64,000 nt of DNA from Allium sativum (taxonomy: Eukaryota; Streptophyta; Magnoliopsida; Asparagales; Amaryllidaceae). The position numbers were made by a program, and so were the translations under genes. This document shows positions 8,717 to 19,815 of the stretch, in pieces (position 1 is the first letter of the stretch; each line of letters opens with the position of its first letter). Location of the stretch: assembly GCA_030737875.1 (NCBI GenBank), contig CM060923.1:495096453-495160452 (forward strand), written 5' to 3'. The notes under the pieces were generated by a model. It was not told the origin of the DNA and made no database searches. It saw only the letters and a list, made by a program, of their open reading frames with translations.

Positions 8717-11700
8717 GAGAGATTGACCCCGAGGGAGTTGCCCAAAGGAATGCCTGAAGACCTGGATCCCAGAAAAGACGAGGAACTAGAGGCTAGGAAT
8801 GCAACTCCTAATGAAGCGACAGTGGAAATTCCCATTGATAAAGCTGATCCGACAAAAGTTTTGAAGATTGGTTCTCAATTGGATCCACGTCGAGCTAAAG
8901 AACTAACGGACTTCTTGAAGGCAAACTTAGACGTGTTCGCCTGGACCCATGCTGACATGTGTGGGATATCGCCATCCATTATAAGTCACAAATTGAATGT
9001 AAATCCGAAGCATCCGCCTATGAAGCAAAAGAGACGCATGCTGGGCCCAGAGAGGTCGGCTGCTCTCAAAGATTAAGTAGAGAAGTTGAAGCAGAATGGA
9101 TTTATTCGAGATTCGACTTATCCCAACTGGATATCGAATCCTGTCTTAGTAAAGAAGCCAAACGGAAAGTGGCGGACTTGCATTGACTTTTCAGATTTAA
9201 ATAAAGCTTGCCCGAAAGATTGTTTCCCACTTCCTAGGATTGACCAGCTTGTAGACTCGACAGCAGGTCATGAACTTCTCTCTTTCATGGACGCATATTC
9301 TGGATACAACCAAATTCCTATGCACGTACCAGACCAAGAACATACGAGCTTCATTACGAATTTGGGGGTTATATTGTTATGTTGTAATGCCATTCGGATT
9401 GAAAAACGCTGGAGCTACTTATCAGCGCTTGGTAAACAGAATGTTTTATAATCAAATTGGAAAAACTATGGAAGTTTATGTAGATGATATGCTTGTCAAA
9501 TCAAAGCAGTCCTCCAGCCATACGCAAGACTTGGCGGAAATGTTTGGTATCCTGCGAAAGTACCGGATGAAATTGAATCCTCTGAAATGCTCATTTGGAG
9601 TGGCATCGGGAAAGTTCCTTGGCTTCATTGTGAGTTCCCGAGGAATTGAAATCAACCCTAGCCAGATAGCAGCGATTAGAAATATCGAAGAACCGAGGAG
9701 AATTAAAGACGTCCAAAGTCTTGTAGGGAAAGTTGCGGCGCTGAGTAGATTCATCTCCAAAGCCACAGATAAATGTGTTCCGTTTTTTGATTTGATTAAA
9801 AGGGGAAAGAAGAACTTCGAGTGGACTCCGGATTGTTTTGAGGCCTTTCGAAATCTGTTGGAACTGCTAGAGAAACCGCCGATTTTATCAAAGCCCGTAG
9901 ATCACGAAGAATTATTTGTTTACTTGGCAGTCTCGGCTCACGCTGTCAGCACAGCCCTGGTTCGAGAAGAAGACAAAGTACAAAGGCCAGTGTATTATGT
10001 AAGAAAGAAATTAGCAGCGGCAGAGCGCAACTACCCAAAAATTGAGAAGCTTGCTTACAGTCTCCTGATCGCATCCCGAAAACTTCGTCACTATTTCCAA
10101 GCCTATCCAATAACCATATACACCGACCAGCACTTAAGGCAGGTGTTGCAGAGGCCCGAAGCATCGGGAAGGTTGATCAAATGGAACATAGAACTAAGTC
10201 AGTTTGATTTGAATTTTCAACCACGAAAGTCAATCAGGGGGCAAGCTCTAGCAGACTTTATTGCGGAATTTACCATTCCAGAGGAGGAAGTAATCAATGA
10301 CAGAGTGGTTAAGTCCGAGGACGAGCTAAAAATAAATCCGTGGAAACTATATACAGATGGAGCCAAGAACGACCGAAGGTCCGGAGCTGGAATTGTCTTA
10401 GTTACTCCCGAAGGACGGTCGTTATATTACGCCTTGCGATTAGAATTTCTGACGACTAACAATGACTATGAATATGAAGCCCTGATTGCCGGGCTGAATC
10501 TTGCTAAAGACCTCGGAGTAAAAATGTTAGACATATTCTGTGACTCTAAAATTGTTGTTTGTCAAGTGCGAGAGGAATTCGTGGCTCGAGGACCTCGACT
10601 TATCGCCTACCTCAAGAAAGTGAAAGAGCTATTGAATAGCTTAGAGCGGTACAACATAACACACATTCCCAGAGTTGAAAACCAGAAAGCGGATAGACTA
10701 GCAAAGCTGGCTAGTTCCGACAATCCAGAAGAGACTGAAATAATTGCAATTGAAACGTTGGAGTCGCCAAGCTTTGAGTCGATGGAAATTGAATTTGCTT
10801 TTGAAGCGGAACCAGAGAAGGAGTCGTGGATGACTCCAATTAAGAATTTCCTTAAGAATGGGACACTCCCATCGAAGAAGAGTGAGAAAAGAGATGTAGT
10901 TCGCAAAGCTACCAGATATGTCATACAAGATGATACTCTCTATAGGGAAGGATTTTCTATGCCTCTGTTACGATGTATAGCACACGACGACATCAAGCGT
11001 GTACTAAGAGAAGTACACGAAGGTGAGTGTGGAGATCATACAGGAGGTCAAACTTTAGCAAAGAAGATATTGCGGTACGGATACTTCTGGCCTACGATCA
11101 ATAAAGATGCAGCTGATTATTCACGACGCTGCGATAAGTGCCAGAGATTCGCTAAAATCACCAGGGCACCGTCGACCCAACTTAAATCAATGGTGAGTCC
11201 TTGGCCATTTGCCACATGGGGAATTGACATCATTGGAGTTCTACCAATTGCTAAAGGAGGAGCTAAGTATGCAATAGTAGCCGTGGATTATTTTACGAAG
11301 TGGGTGGAAGCTGTGCCCTTGACCAAGATCACAACAAGAAAGGTGATAAGTTTTGTGGTCAGAAATATTATATGCCGGTTCGGGATCCCAAGGACGATTA
11401 TAACTGACAACGGGACCCAATTTGATAGTACTGAATTCAGAAATTTCTGCCAGAAGTATAAGATAGACAAACGATATACTGCAGTTGCCTATCCGCAGTC
11501 GAATGGGCAAGTAGAGGCAATAAACAAAGTAATAAAATCCATCCTCAAGAAGCGATTAGAGCGTGCAAAGGCAAAGTGGGTTGATGAATTGCCCCTAGCT
11601 TTGTGGGCATATCGAACAAGATTTAAAACGGCCACCGTTCATACCCCTTTCTCTCTCTCCTTTGGCTCAGAAGCTGTAATTCCAGTTGAACTAGAAGTTC

Positions 11701-12047
11701 CTTCCCACAGGGTGACATATTATGACCCGATGACAAATCAGGCACTTTTACTTGAGTCTCTTGATGAAGTCGAAGAGAAAAGGGACGAAGCAGATTTGCG
11801 TGCAGCAAGACATCGGCGTCAGATGGCACGCTATTACGACAAAAAAGTTCGCCTCAGGACTTTTGAACCAGGAGATTTGGTGCTAAAGAGAGTCTTTCCA
11901 TCCCTTCCTCACCTTGGTCCAAAATGGGAAGGACCCTTTGTCATTCAACGGAAATTTGAAAAAGGAACCTTCAAGTTAACGACCGTGGATGGCGAAGAAG
12001 TCCCCAGAGCATGGAATGCCCAGCACTTAATGCGATATTTGGATTAA
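8711..12047 (+). pseudogene. Pol of element A (RT, two RNase H domains, integrase) with two lesions
   Basis: Order: RT with CIDFSDLNKACPKD (about 9180) and catalytic YVDD (about 9478); a gypsy-type RNase H (about 9890-10270) that has lost its first Asp (YLAVS), as in other Tat elements; a second RNase H (about 10335-10720) with the D-E-D-D set in LYTDGAKN, EYEALIAG, FCDSK and NQKADRLA; integrase with an HHCC-type zinc end (about 11018-11150) and a D-D-35-E core (WGIDIIG, ITDNGTQF, GQVEAIN). Two defects: a TAA at 9074-9076 inside the RT N-terminus, and a frame change at the G run 9364-9368, just before the MPFGLKNAGATYQ motif. The rest of the frame, to TAA at 12045-12047, is open for over 890 codons. 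The copy is recently disabled but nearly complete. Confidence 0.92.
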
Positions 12048-12140
12048 AAATGCTGTACTTTGTGTTATTTTTCTTATGAACTCTGTAATAAGGCACGACT
12101 TGCCTTGGGAAAATCTGGCAATATGAATGAAGAACTATAA

Positions 12141-12173
12141 AGTGGATGTAGGCTATGACTTAGCCGAACCACT
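12141..12173 (+). other. Internal copy of the LTR-end hairpin of A
   Basis: AGTGG (12141-12145) and CCACT (12169-12173) bracket GTAGGC...GCCGAA, matching the hairpin of the LTRs at 5722-5752, and the flanks remain similar (GAACCACTA then TGTGTG). It lies about 95 bp after the pol stop. Confidence 0.55.
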
Positions 12174-12358
12174 ACAAAAATACTGTGTGATATTTACTTT
12201 TATGCATTACATATATACATTTATCAGTTATTCTGTTGTGATTATAAGATACGGGATAACTCGCAACCTAAAAAGGTTGAAAACAGTTTAGACATAAAAA
12301 GAAGCACAACGACTATTTGTGCAATAAGACATAAAAGAATGAGAAAACGACATTCTTA

Positions 12359-12592
12359 GCTCTAACTCTCCAGAGAGAGAGAGAGTATAAAAGCGTCTCC
12401 GATTGAGCGCTGAAAAAGAGATTCTCCTCCTAACTCTAACTCTCCAGAGAGAGAGAGAGAGAGAGTATAAAAGCGTCTCTGACTGAGCGCTGAGAAAGAA
12501 ATCTTTCCCCGTTGAAAGACCGGGGAATAAACAGATGACTGAACACGAACTCTAACTCTCAAGAGAAAGAGGGAGAGTATAAAAGAAATGCC
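12359..12592 (+). repeat. Three GA-rich repeats each holding TATAAAAG
   Basis: Three copies, spaced about 90 and 102 bp, share CTAACTCTC, a (GA)n run and GAGAGTATAAAAG; the TATA words lie at 12386, 12476 and 12578. The first two also share GCGTCTC and TGAGCGCTGA. Whether this works as an internal promoter is unknown. Confidence 0.7.
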
Positions 12593-12935
12593 AGAAAAAA
12601 CGACAGGCACTGGCGGCACAGGAAGTGCTATCCCGTCAGAAAATCGGGAGCATTCGGATTGCTTGGTTAAGCATTAAATAACTTATGGAAATTGACTGGG
12701 GACACTTATGTACATGCATATTTCCCCCCTCCACAACTTCGTTTCACAACTATAGACATGCATTTTTACATAAGTGCAGAATTACTAACAAACAAACATT
12801 GCAAAAAGTGAATTATTTTTATTTACAAATGAATGAATTTGTACAGGGAAATAGCTAAAAAAGAAAATGCAGGAGCTACTTTTGTAGCAGCAATTATTGG
12901 TTCACAAAAATGCTAAAAAGATACAGGGAAATCCA

Positions 12936-15900
12936 CTATTTAGATTTGGAATGAGCCTTGGATTTCTTGGCGGCTTTCTCCGCATCCTTTGCTTCTTTCT
13001 CAGCTTCGGTCAAGATTCGTTTTGACTTCTTTTTTCCTGAAGATGCGGTACTAGAGCCAGTAGACTTCTTCCCGGAGGGCGGGGCACTAGAATCAAGAGA
13101 AGATTTTTTAGCAAGTTCTTATGTAATAGATCTAGTGGAGAGCTTAACAACTAACCTTGATCCCGCATCCACAACTGCGAGGGGCTTGAGGACCTCAGGG
13201 TCTAGTTCTTCAGCCTTTAATTGCAAGCGCTTGTCTTGATCAGCCTTCATTGCAGCGAAGGTAACGTCATCAGCATTTTTTGACTCCCCGGTTATTGCAA
13301 CTTCTGGTTCCTCTTCATGCCCCCCGTCTCCGCCATCGTCCTTTAAAGCTTCTATCATTTCTTCATCATGGGGAGTGGTGACCTTAGTTAGCTCACTTCC
13401 TTCTCCCAAGTCTATAGAAGCAGCCTTGTCTTCCCCTTTTTTGGCCCTATCTGCGGGCTTTGTCCCAGCGGCAGCTCCTTGAGCTACATCTGTCTTTTCG
13501 GATGCTTCGACACCTACAGAATGAGAAGCAACAGTTATCAACTCAGGCGAAAACAATGGGTCTCTCATCGATTGTTCAATCACGTGGCGAAAGGTAGAAA
13601 TAGCTTTGGCAAATTGAGGAGAAAAGATAGGGATACCTTCCGAAGACTTCTCAGCGGGGGTGACTACTACCTCTGGGGCTATTTCAGGAATAGGGGATAG
13701 CAGAGTTGTTCGAGGAATTCCCGGATTTTCGGGATCATACCCTTCTACTTTGGAAGTTGCAGGGGCTGAAGAAGAGGAACCAGCTTCGAGAATGGTTTTT
13801 TGTTTAGACTTCCGTCTCTCTTCTTCCATGGCCTCAGCAATGAGGCGGCGCCCTTCAGCTAGGCGCTCCGGCTCATCATCTCTCAAGTATTTCTCCATCA
13901 GTTTATCTTCATCGAGGGAATCGACCTTAAGTTCCTCTTTTTCCCACTCGACGATCTGATTCCATACTTGAACTAGAGTGGATGGATAGTCCTCGATCCA
14001 AGAAATGTTTCGGCGACGAATAATGTGTGCGAAGAATTCAATCATTAGCTCGCCGAAACCCTGAATATCAGCCTCCGCCTCTGATATTTGCTTGCGGGCT
14101 TCCTCCGCAGATTTAATAGCACACTCCACATTGCCCTCGGCCAGGGCAGCCCTGTTCTCTGCCTCCAACAACTTTGAAGCCAAGTCAGCGTTCTTCTTTT
14201 CTAACTCAGCACTCCTCTTTGCTAATTCGGCGTTTTTCCGTTCAAGCTCAGCATAAGCAAGGCGTGTCTTAGCAGCATCTGATTTGGCCTCGTCAGCTTG
14301 CTTTTTTAATTTAGAACGCTCCTGAGTGTGAGATTCAAGCAAATCGTGATAACGCTTTTGCATGTCCTCGAATTGTTGTTTGAAATTAGAAGCGTCCCTT
14401 TGAGCGACCGCTAGCTGAGCTTGTGTGTCTTCCACATCTTTTCCTAGAGCTTTTAAAGCCTTAGCATCCTCCTCCGCGGTCTTTTGCATTGAATCGGTAT
14501 TTGTGATTAGAGTGCGGATGATTCTAGAAAGATTGCGTGAATATTTAAACATCTCAGTATATTGTTTTTGCACCGCATCAATTTTTGCTTTGGCCTCATC
14601 TGCCCAATTAGACGAAATAGGTTCAAGGGCAGGTAAAAAAGTCAAAGTCTCGAAGTAGTGCTCGGGAAATCGCTCCACCAAATATGCCCACTTTTCCGCT
14701 GTTGCCGCATCTGGTGGGGGAGGAGCGGGGATCGATAATTCGGTGTCCCTATGAGAAGAGGATTCGGTAGTCTCTTTGTCTGTCCTAGGTCGTTTAGTAG
14801 CAGGGACCTTGTGCTTACTTCGAGACCCAGTTTCTTTTGGAGGACTTTTCTCTCTACTGCGTTTTTCATGGGAAGAGGAGGAGTCTTTGGATTGTGGTCT
14901 GTCCTCTTCCCTACGGCTTTGATAACCTTTGTATTTCTCTTGTTCCGGCCTAACGGGTGAGCGAGAACGTGAGGGTCGAGAACGATAGGGATCATAAGGC
15001 CTCCTCTCATCCATGCCACGATCATCCCGGCGATCATACTCGACATCCTGAGGAGGATTGGACATGCTGCGACGAAGCTTTCTTATATCGTAGTAGGATC
15101 GAGACATTGTACCTGCACGATAAAACGAACGAAATTTAGAATTAATGGATTCACGAGGAAAGAGGTGCAATGAAGGTTAATGCCGTTATGTAAAGTGTAT
15201 CCTAAGTGGTGTGTTTCCCCCCCAACCAACCCGAGTCTGAAGCTAGACTAGTACGGGCAGGCTCTTTGGCCTTAGCGGGAGTGGTCTCTTCAGAAGAGGT
15301 GAAGACTAAAGGATCCTTCCTGAAATCCTCTGAAGTGTATATAGTCTCAGGTAAGGGGAGATCCCCCAAACCCTGAAATATTTGATCATCAGTACTAGGG
15401 GCATCCCCCTCGGAAGCGTGAAGTGGTGACTGTTGGGAGGATTTTGACTTTTCTAGAGAAGTAGTTTCCTCAGGGGCAATATATCCTTCACGATGCTTTT
15501 CGGCCAGATTAGCCAATTCATCATCTTGTGTAGAAGATGGAGAAGGTGAAGTATGAAGAGGCGCTGTAGGAATTCCTGAGCCTTCTCCTGTCTCTGGGAC
15601 TACCTCCACTGGAGGAATGTATGCGTATGGAACCGTCCCATGACCAATGCTACGAAAAACAGACAACAGCCCATGAAAGTGAAGGTATTCGTCCTTAAGG
15701 GTTTCGTCGATAGTAAAGAATTTCTGATCGCCATTGAGGAGTCGGTGCATCCGGTCAAAGAACACCTGGTCCGATATCTGTTTGGGATTGTCAACTGCAA
15801 ACAAAAAGGAAAACAAGTCAAGGTGATGATTCAAATGTATAGAGCCCGGATTTAGAAAATCAGTGCTTTACTTGATTTTGTCCACCTCCTGGCGCATCCA

Positions 15901-16628
15901 GGCTGTCGCTTCACGTAGAACCATTCTAGTCTGGAATCTCCAGCTTTACTGCTAAATGGTGCAGAGATTATCTTCCTTTTCGGGACTGATTCAAAGTAGC
16001 AGAAGGATGGAGTTTCTCGAGTCCGATGCTTGAAATTATAGAAGAAGTGAACGTCATCGAACGTGAGCTCTATGCCTAAGATTTCACGATATGCTATGTA
16101 CAAGGTGTGCAAATAGGCATATGAATTAGGATGCAACTGCATGGGGGCAATCCGCATTTGTCTTAAGAAATCAACGATGAAAGGAGAGAATGGAGGAATG
16201 GCACCAACCATGCACATTAATCGAGTGACCGCCATATATCCTTCTGGAGGGTTGTGGGGACGGTCAGAGCGTGAAGGCACTAGAGTGTCCCTTTTCATTA
16301 TCCCGTATTTTAAGCAAATTCGGACAAGTCGATCGTTGTCGATTGTTGATTCAACAGAGTCCGGAGGTGATTCCAATATAATGGCTGATTCAAATTCATC
16401 AAGGGCTCGATCGTCACCAATCCCTCCTTCCTCCTCAAAACCCAAAGAAACTTCATTCTCTGAAGACACCTCGTCGATTTCCCGATGTCCAACCCCGTAA
16501 TCTGGACCCTCGCTGTCCCATTCTGGATCCGAAGAAGAAGATATATCCTCAAGAGTGATTTTGTTAGAAGTTTCCGTGGTTTCTTTCCTCTCAGCTAGTC
16601 TGGAAGAACGTTTGGGCCTCATTGTCAT
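12936..16628 (-). CDS. Antisense four-exon gene of element A, 1142 aa
   Basis: Exons on the minus strand: 16628-15872, 15794-15231, 15112-13156, 13086-12936. Introns are 77, 118 and 69 bp; each has GT...AG ends and matching phase, and the summed coding length (3429 nt) divides by three. Donor 2 (GG/GTTGGT) is the weakest. Residues 1-95 are acidic after a basic start (RPKRSSRLAERK). Residues 100-250 resemble the 'putative gypsy type transposon' domain (Pfam Transposase_28) seen in extra ORFs of plant gypsy elements. Then come an Arg/Ser-rich stretch (about 475-560), a long coiled coil (about 640-790), an acidic region and a Lys-rich tail supplied by exon 4. The frame opens upstream to 16802, but the ATG at 16628 begins the plausible protein. 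Function is unknown; the composition suggests a nuclear, RNA- or chromatin-associated protein. Extra antisense ORFs are known in Tat-type elements. Confidence 0.8.
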
Positions 16629-17934
16629 GGAACTATTGAAGAAGCAATAGCACGGATTAGAGTAAATTAGCCCGTACCCCCCTGTGTATGTGTGTGAACT
16701 AAAATGTGTGCAGCGAATGTGAGAAATGCAAAGTAAAAGTGCAGCAATGTAAGACGAAACTTTGAAGAGAAAGTGATAGTCAGGGTAGTTCTTAATGTTC
16801 ATTTATGTCCGCAAGGCACTATCCTAACTGTTCATGAAGTTGGAAGTAATATCTTTTAAACGGCTGGACGAAAGTTTGTGTTTTAGATTGGGTAGTGTTC
16901 GGTTCGGATGCAGACACCAGGTTCGGATCGGATAAGCAAAGGCCCATGCTTAGAGAGATATATCCGGATCGGTTCGGAGATTGACACCCGGAGCGGGTCG
17001 GAGATTGACACCCGGAGCGTGCCGGATTAACTTGGATAACCAGACCCCTATTCTCTCTTTTGTTTCACAACCGGGTCCGATCCGAGCGCATAAATCTTGA
17101 CCTTCGTTGTATTCGTAGATCCGACCCGACCCGGTCAAACAAGTTAAGACTCCTTTCTTGGCCCTATTGCTCCGACCCGATCCGGCTCAGTGAATTTCTC
17201 TCTTTTTTCCTTTTTCTCCTACTGTTCCCCTACCCGAACCAATCTTCTTCAGTTTCCTTCCTCTTCCTCCTCTTAAGTAGCGAACCCAACTCAAATTCCC
17301 AAGCCTTAATTAAAATCGGGAGATTAAACACTTAAGTATTCAATAACGAGTTTCAATACCCTCCTCTAACGCCTCGAAATGGCGTCGATGCCGTTAACGA
17401 CGAAGGCGGAGGATGAAGGGAACTGTGGCGATGGAACCAGTCAATTATTATGCTAGAATCGTTCAAACTAACCGTGGATGCAAATTAAAAGCGATTGTGG
17501 CAGCAAGGTTCAAGATTACAAGACTACCTATGTATTTGATTCGAAGATGGAAGCGAAAATTTTGAAGTTTCTTGGAAAGGCTAGGGCTTCGATATGGAAT
17601 CGGTTCGGATGAGCAAAAGCAGTGAATGAAAGAAAAGAAGAGAGAAGAAGTGAATTTATATAAAAAACAAGCTGACTATTCGTATTCCCGATCGGACCGG
17701 CTCGAAAAGCCCAGTAACACAGCTTGGCCCACTGGTTCATCGCAGAGTACAGGAGGAAGGAGATCTGTTCGGGTCGGAACCCAAGCCAGAAATCCGTTCG
17801 GGTCGGAATCCGAACCGAACAGGAAGAAGTACGACAACTTAGCGTGTGAATTCAAAAGGAAGGATGAAGCTTTTGCGCTATGGCAGTCAAAGCATGCTCC
17901 GTTTCCAACAGAAGCATCCTTTGAGGGGGCAAAG
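16629..17934. other. Non-coding region of A between antisense gene and 3' LTR, with polypurine tract
   Basis: Contains many TTCGGATCGG / GATCCGACCCG words (16895-17180, 17600-17820), a short tandem repeat near 16975-17025 (GGAGATTGACACCCGGAGCG twice) and, at the end, the polypurine tract TTTGAGGGGGCAAAG (17920-17934) that abuts the 3' LTR. The leader of the antisense gene should lie here. Confidence 0.65.
17656..17666 (-). promoter_or_regulatory. Candidate TATA box for the antisense gene
   Basis: On the minus strand TTTATATAAA is followed by a long pyrimidine-rich stretch (TTCACTTCTTCTCTCTTC), as in plant core promoters. It lies about 1 kb upstream of the ATG, so a long or spliced leader would be needed. 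The word is palindromic and could serve either strand. Confidence 0.35.
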
Positions 17935-18842
17935 TGTTAGCCTACTTTGTGAACTAGGCAACACAAAGTCAAGAAATCAGACATTGAAGAGCATTTTTAA
18001 TTAGAAGACTTCGATTCGGATTGGAGAAGACACTACAACCTAGATTGGATAGCTGCAGTTGTTCGGGTCGGGCTAGAGCAACATATCGGTTCGGATAAAA
18101 TCCTCTGTTCGGATCGGTGAACTGTTGCTGAGGAAACTGGTAAGGCATAGCTATTCGGATCGGAGGACAATATAATCTCAATCGGATCGGAAAGCCACCT
18201 GGTTGCCAAGGAAATAGATCGGAGTGGAGCAGATTAAAGAAGAAGAGAGCGTTGCATCCAAGCTACTCCGGGTCGGATCGGGTATCCCGATCCGAACCCT
18301 TTATATGTGTGTCTCCGACCCGAGCCCATGTTCCATATTATTCTCCTGCAAAAGCGCCTGGATATCCGGACCGGCTGTGACCAGTTCCTACCCCTAACGT
18401 TCGTTACTCTGATGCGTTGTCAACACAATAATTAATCCGAACCCGAAGCTAATGGGATGGACGACACGTGGCCCCGACCCGGATCAAGTTTTGAGCAAAT
18501 TCACACCTATAAATACCCCGTCTGGAGACAAAGAAAAGGATCTTTTTTAGGCACTTTGAGAATTCAACTACCTCCATAACCCGAACTCCATTACTCCCGG
18601 AGAATCCAAATCTTCTTTCATTTTTTGTTTTAGTCTATTGAGTGAATATAAGCGAGTTGTGAGTGAAATCAAGTGACAGTTACATTGTATTTGCAACTGA
18701 ATCATTGAATATAGTGAAAGATAAGTGGACGTAGGCATTTCTTCGCCGAACCACTATAAATCCTGTGTGTTCATTTTTATTTTTATTTCATCTTATTTGC
18801 TTTTAATCAATTTGGGTGTTAGAACCAATTTTTGGTCTAACA
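17935..18842 (+). mobile_element. Element A 3' LTR
   Basis: 908 bp, nearly identical to 4928-5840; differences include a short deletion in the TTCGGATCGG block and scattered substitutions. It is followed by the target duplication GCCCC (18843-18847). Confidence 0.92.
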
Positions 18843-18847
18843 GCCCC

Positions 18848-19680
18848 TTAATCATGTTTATGCATAACTAATGATAGGATTAGCAAAACTTACCCAAATT
18901 AACCTAAATTTCTAACAGAGGCTTAAAATAATATTTAAGAATTTCTAAATATTTTTCCAGAATTTAATCATGTCAGATTTTGCTAATTAACACAAATCAC
19001 CATAATTAACTGTAATTAGTGTAACAACAATGCTAATCACTCACCTTAGCCACAAATAAAACTCAGATCTGAGACTTTTGACAATACGGTTCGGATTACA
19101 ATGCAACACAGCAGCTCTACCTCGATCTCTATGCTAATCCGCTTTAATTTGATGTTGACGAGGCTAATACTTGATTAGAAAATGGTTAAGGATGAATTTA
19201 GAAGGTGGAGGCCATTACTAGGGTTGAGGAGGTGTAAATGGTGGCTTTAAAAATGACAAAGAAGGGTTTCTCTAATCCCTTGCAGCCCTTATATAACCCT
19301 AATCCCGAAATCCCTAGTGGGCCTAGCTGCTAATCACTCGGTTAAGCCCAATTAAGCTGTTTTTCACCTTCTAAATCTTAATTCAGCCATATCTCCCAAA
19401 CGTTAAGTCCGTTTGACTAATGTGACCACTCTACGGAAAGTTAAACCATCATCTGGATCTAATGGAAGTGGTTTCAGGTCAAAACTCCTTACCAATCAAA
19501 AGTTATAGGTGAAACAAGATTCGCCAAGGGCAAAACGGTCATTTAAAAATCGGCTAAAATCATGAACATGGGGAAATGACCCCAATAGTCGTCTCCCAAG
19601 GTTACACGACCATACGACTTCATATGAAAATGAAATAAATATCCTACGATCCTCCGATGCGTAGAATGCGGGTCGTTACA
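18848..19680 (-). mobile_element. Element B 3' LTR, proximal segment (U3 and start of transcript)
   Basis: Continues the B LTR after element A, collinear with 37821-38656, and ends GGGTCGTTACA (the complement of TGTAACGACCC). On the minus strand it holds a TATATAA near 19289-19295, a minimal upstream ORF encoding MASTF (19215-19198), and a splice donor AAG/GTGAGT with the intron starting at 19044. The same leader plan occurs in element E. Confidence 0.85.
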
Positions 19681-19714
19681 TTCTTCCCCCTTAAGAAATT
19701 TCGTCCTCGAAATT
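19681..19714 (-). other. Polypurine tract and preceding hairpin of B
   Basis: On the minus strand TTAAGGGGGAAGAA runs up to the LTR start. Just before it, arms AATTTCG and CGAAATT (19697-19703, 19708-19714) form a perfect 7-bp stem with a 4-base loop. Confidence 0.75.
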
Positions 19715-19815
19715 CCTTAACCAAAACACACAAAGGATCCCGCATGCCTATCGACTATTCACAAACAATCAAACATACATAAAAACACATCGAACTTATC
19801 CTAGCATGCGGTTTA

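Larger units (their letters stand above)
12048..12935. other. Convergent intergenic region of A between pol and antisense gene
   Basis: Non-coding. It holds a hairpin resembling the LTR end (12141-12173), three TATA-bearing GA-rich repeats (12359-12592) and the downstream flank of the antisense gene, which ends at 12936. I saw no terminator or splice signal that I would defend. Confidence 0.6.
4928..18842 (+). mobile_element. Element A: Tat-lineage Ty3/gypsy retrotransposon with antisense gene
   Basis: Whole-element extent, 13.9 kb. The LTRs (4928-5840 and 17935-18842) both begin TGTTAGCC and end GGTCTAACA. A perfect GCCCC duplication flanks it (4923-4927, 18843-18847), and the empty site ATGTTTGCCCCTTAATCATG is present once at 37811-37830. 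It carries gag-protease, pol with gypsy RNase H plus a second, archaeal-like RNase H (the Tat hallmark), integrase, and then a 1142-codon spliced gene on the opposite strand before the polypurine tract. The LTRs differ at few positions, including one short deletion, so the insertion looks young. Confidence 0.93.

Noticed and set aside
16629..16802. Extending the antisense protein to the ATG at 16802
   Set aside because: The extra 58 codons are hydrophobic and of untranslated-leader character; the Met at 16628 starts the charged, plausible N-terminus. Still possible.
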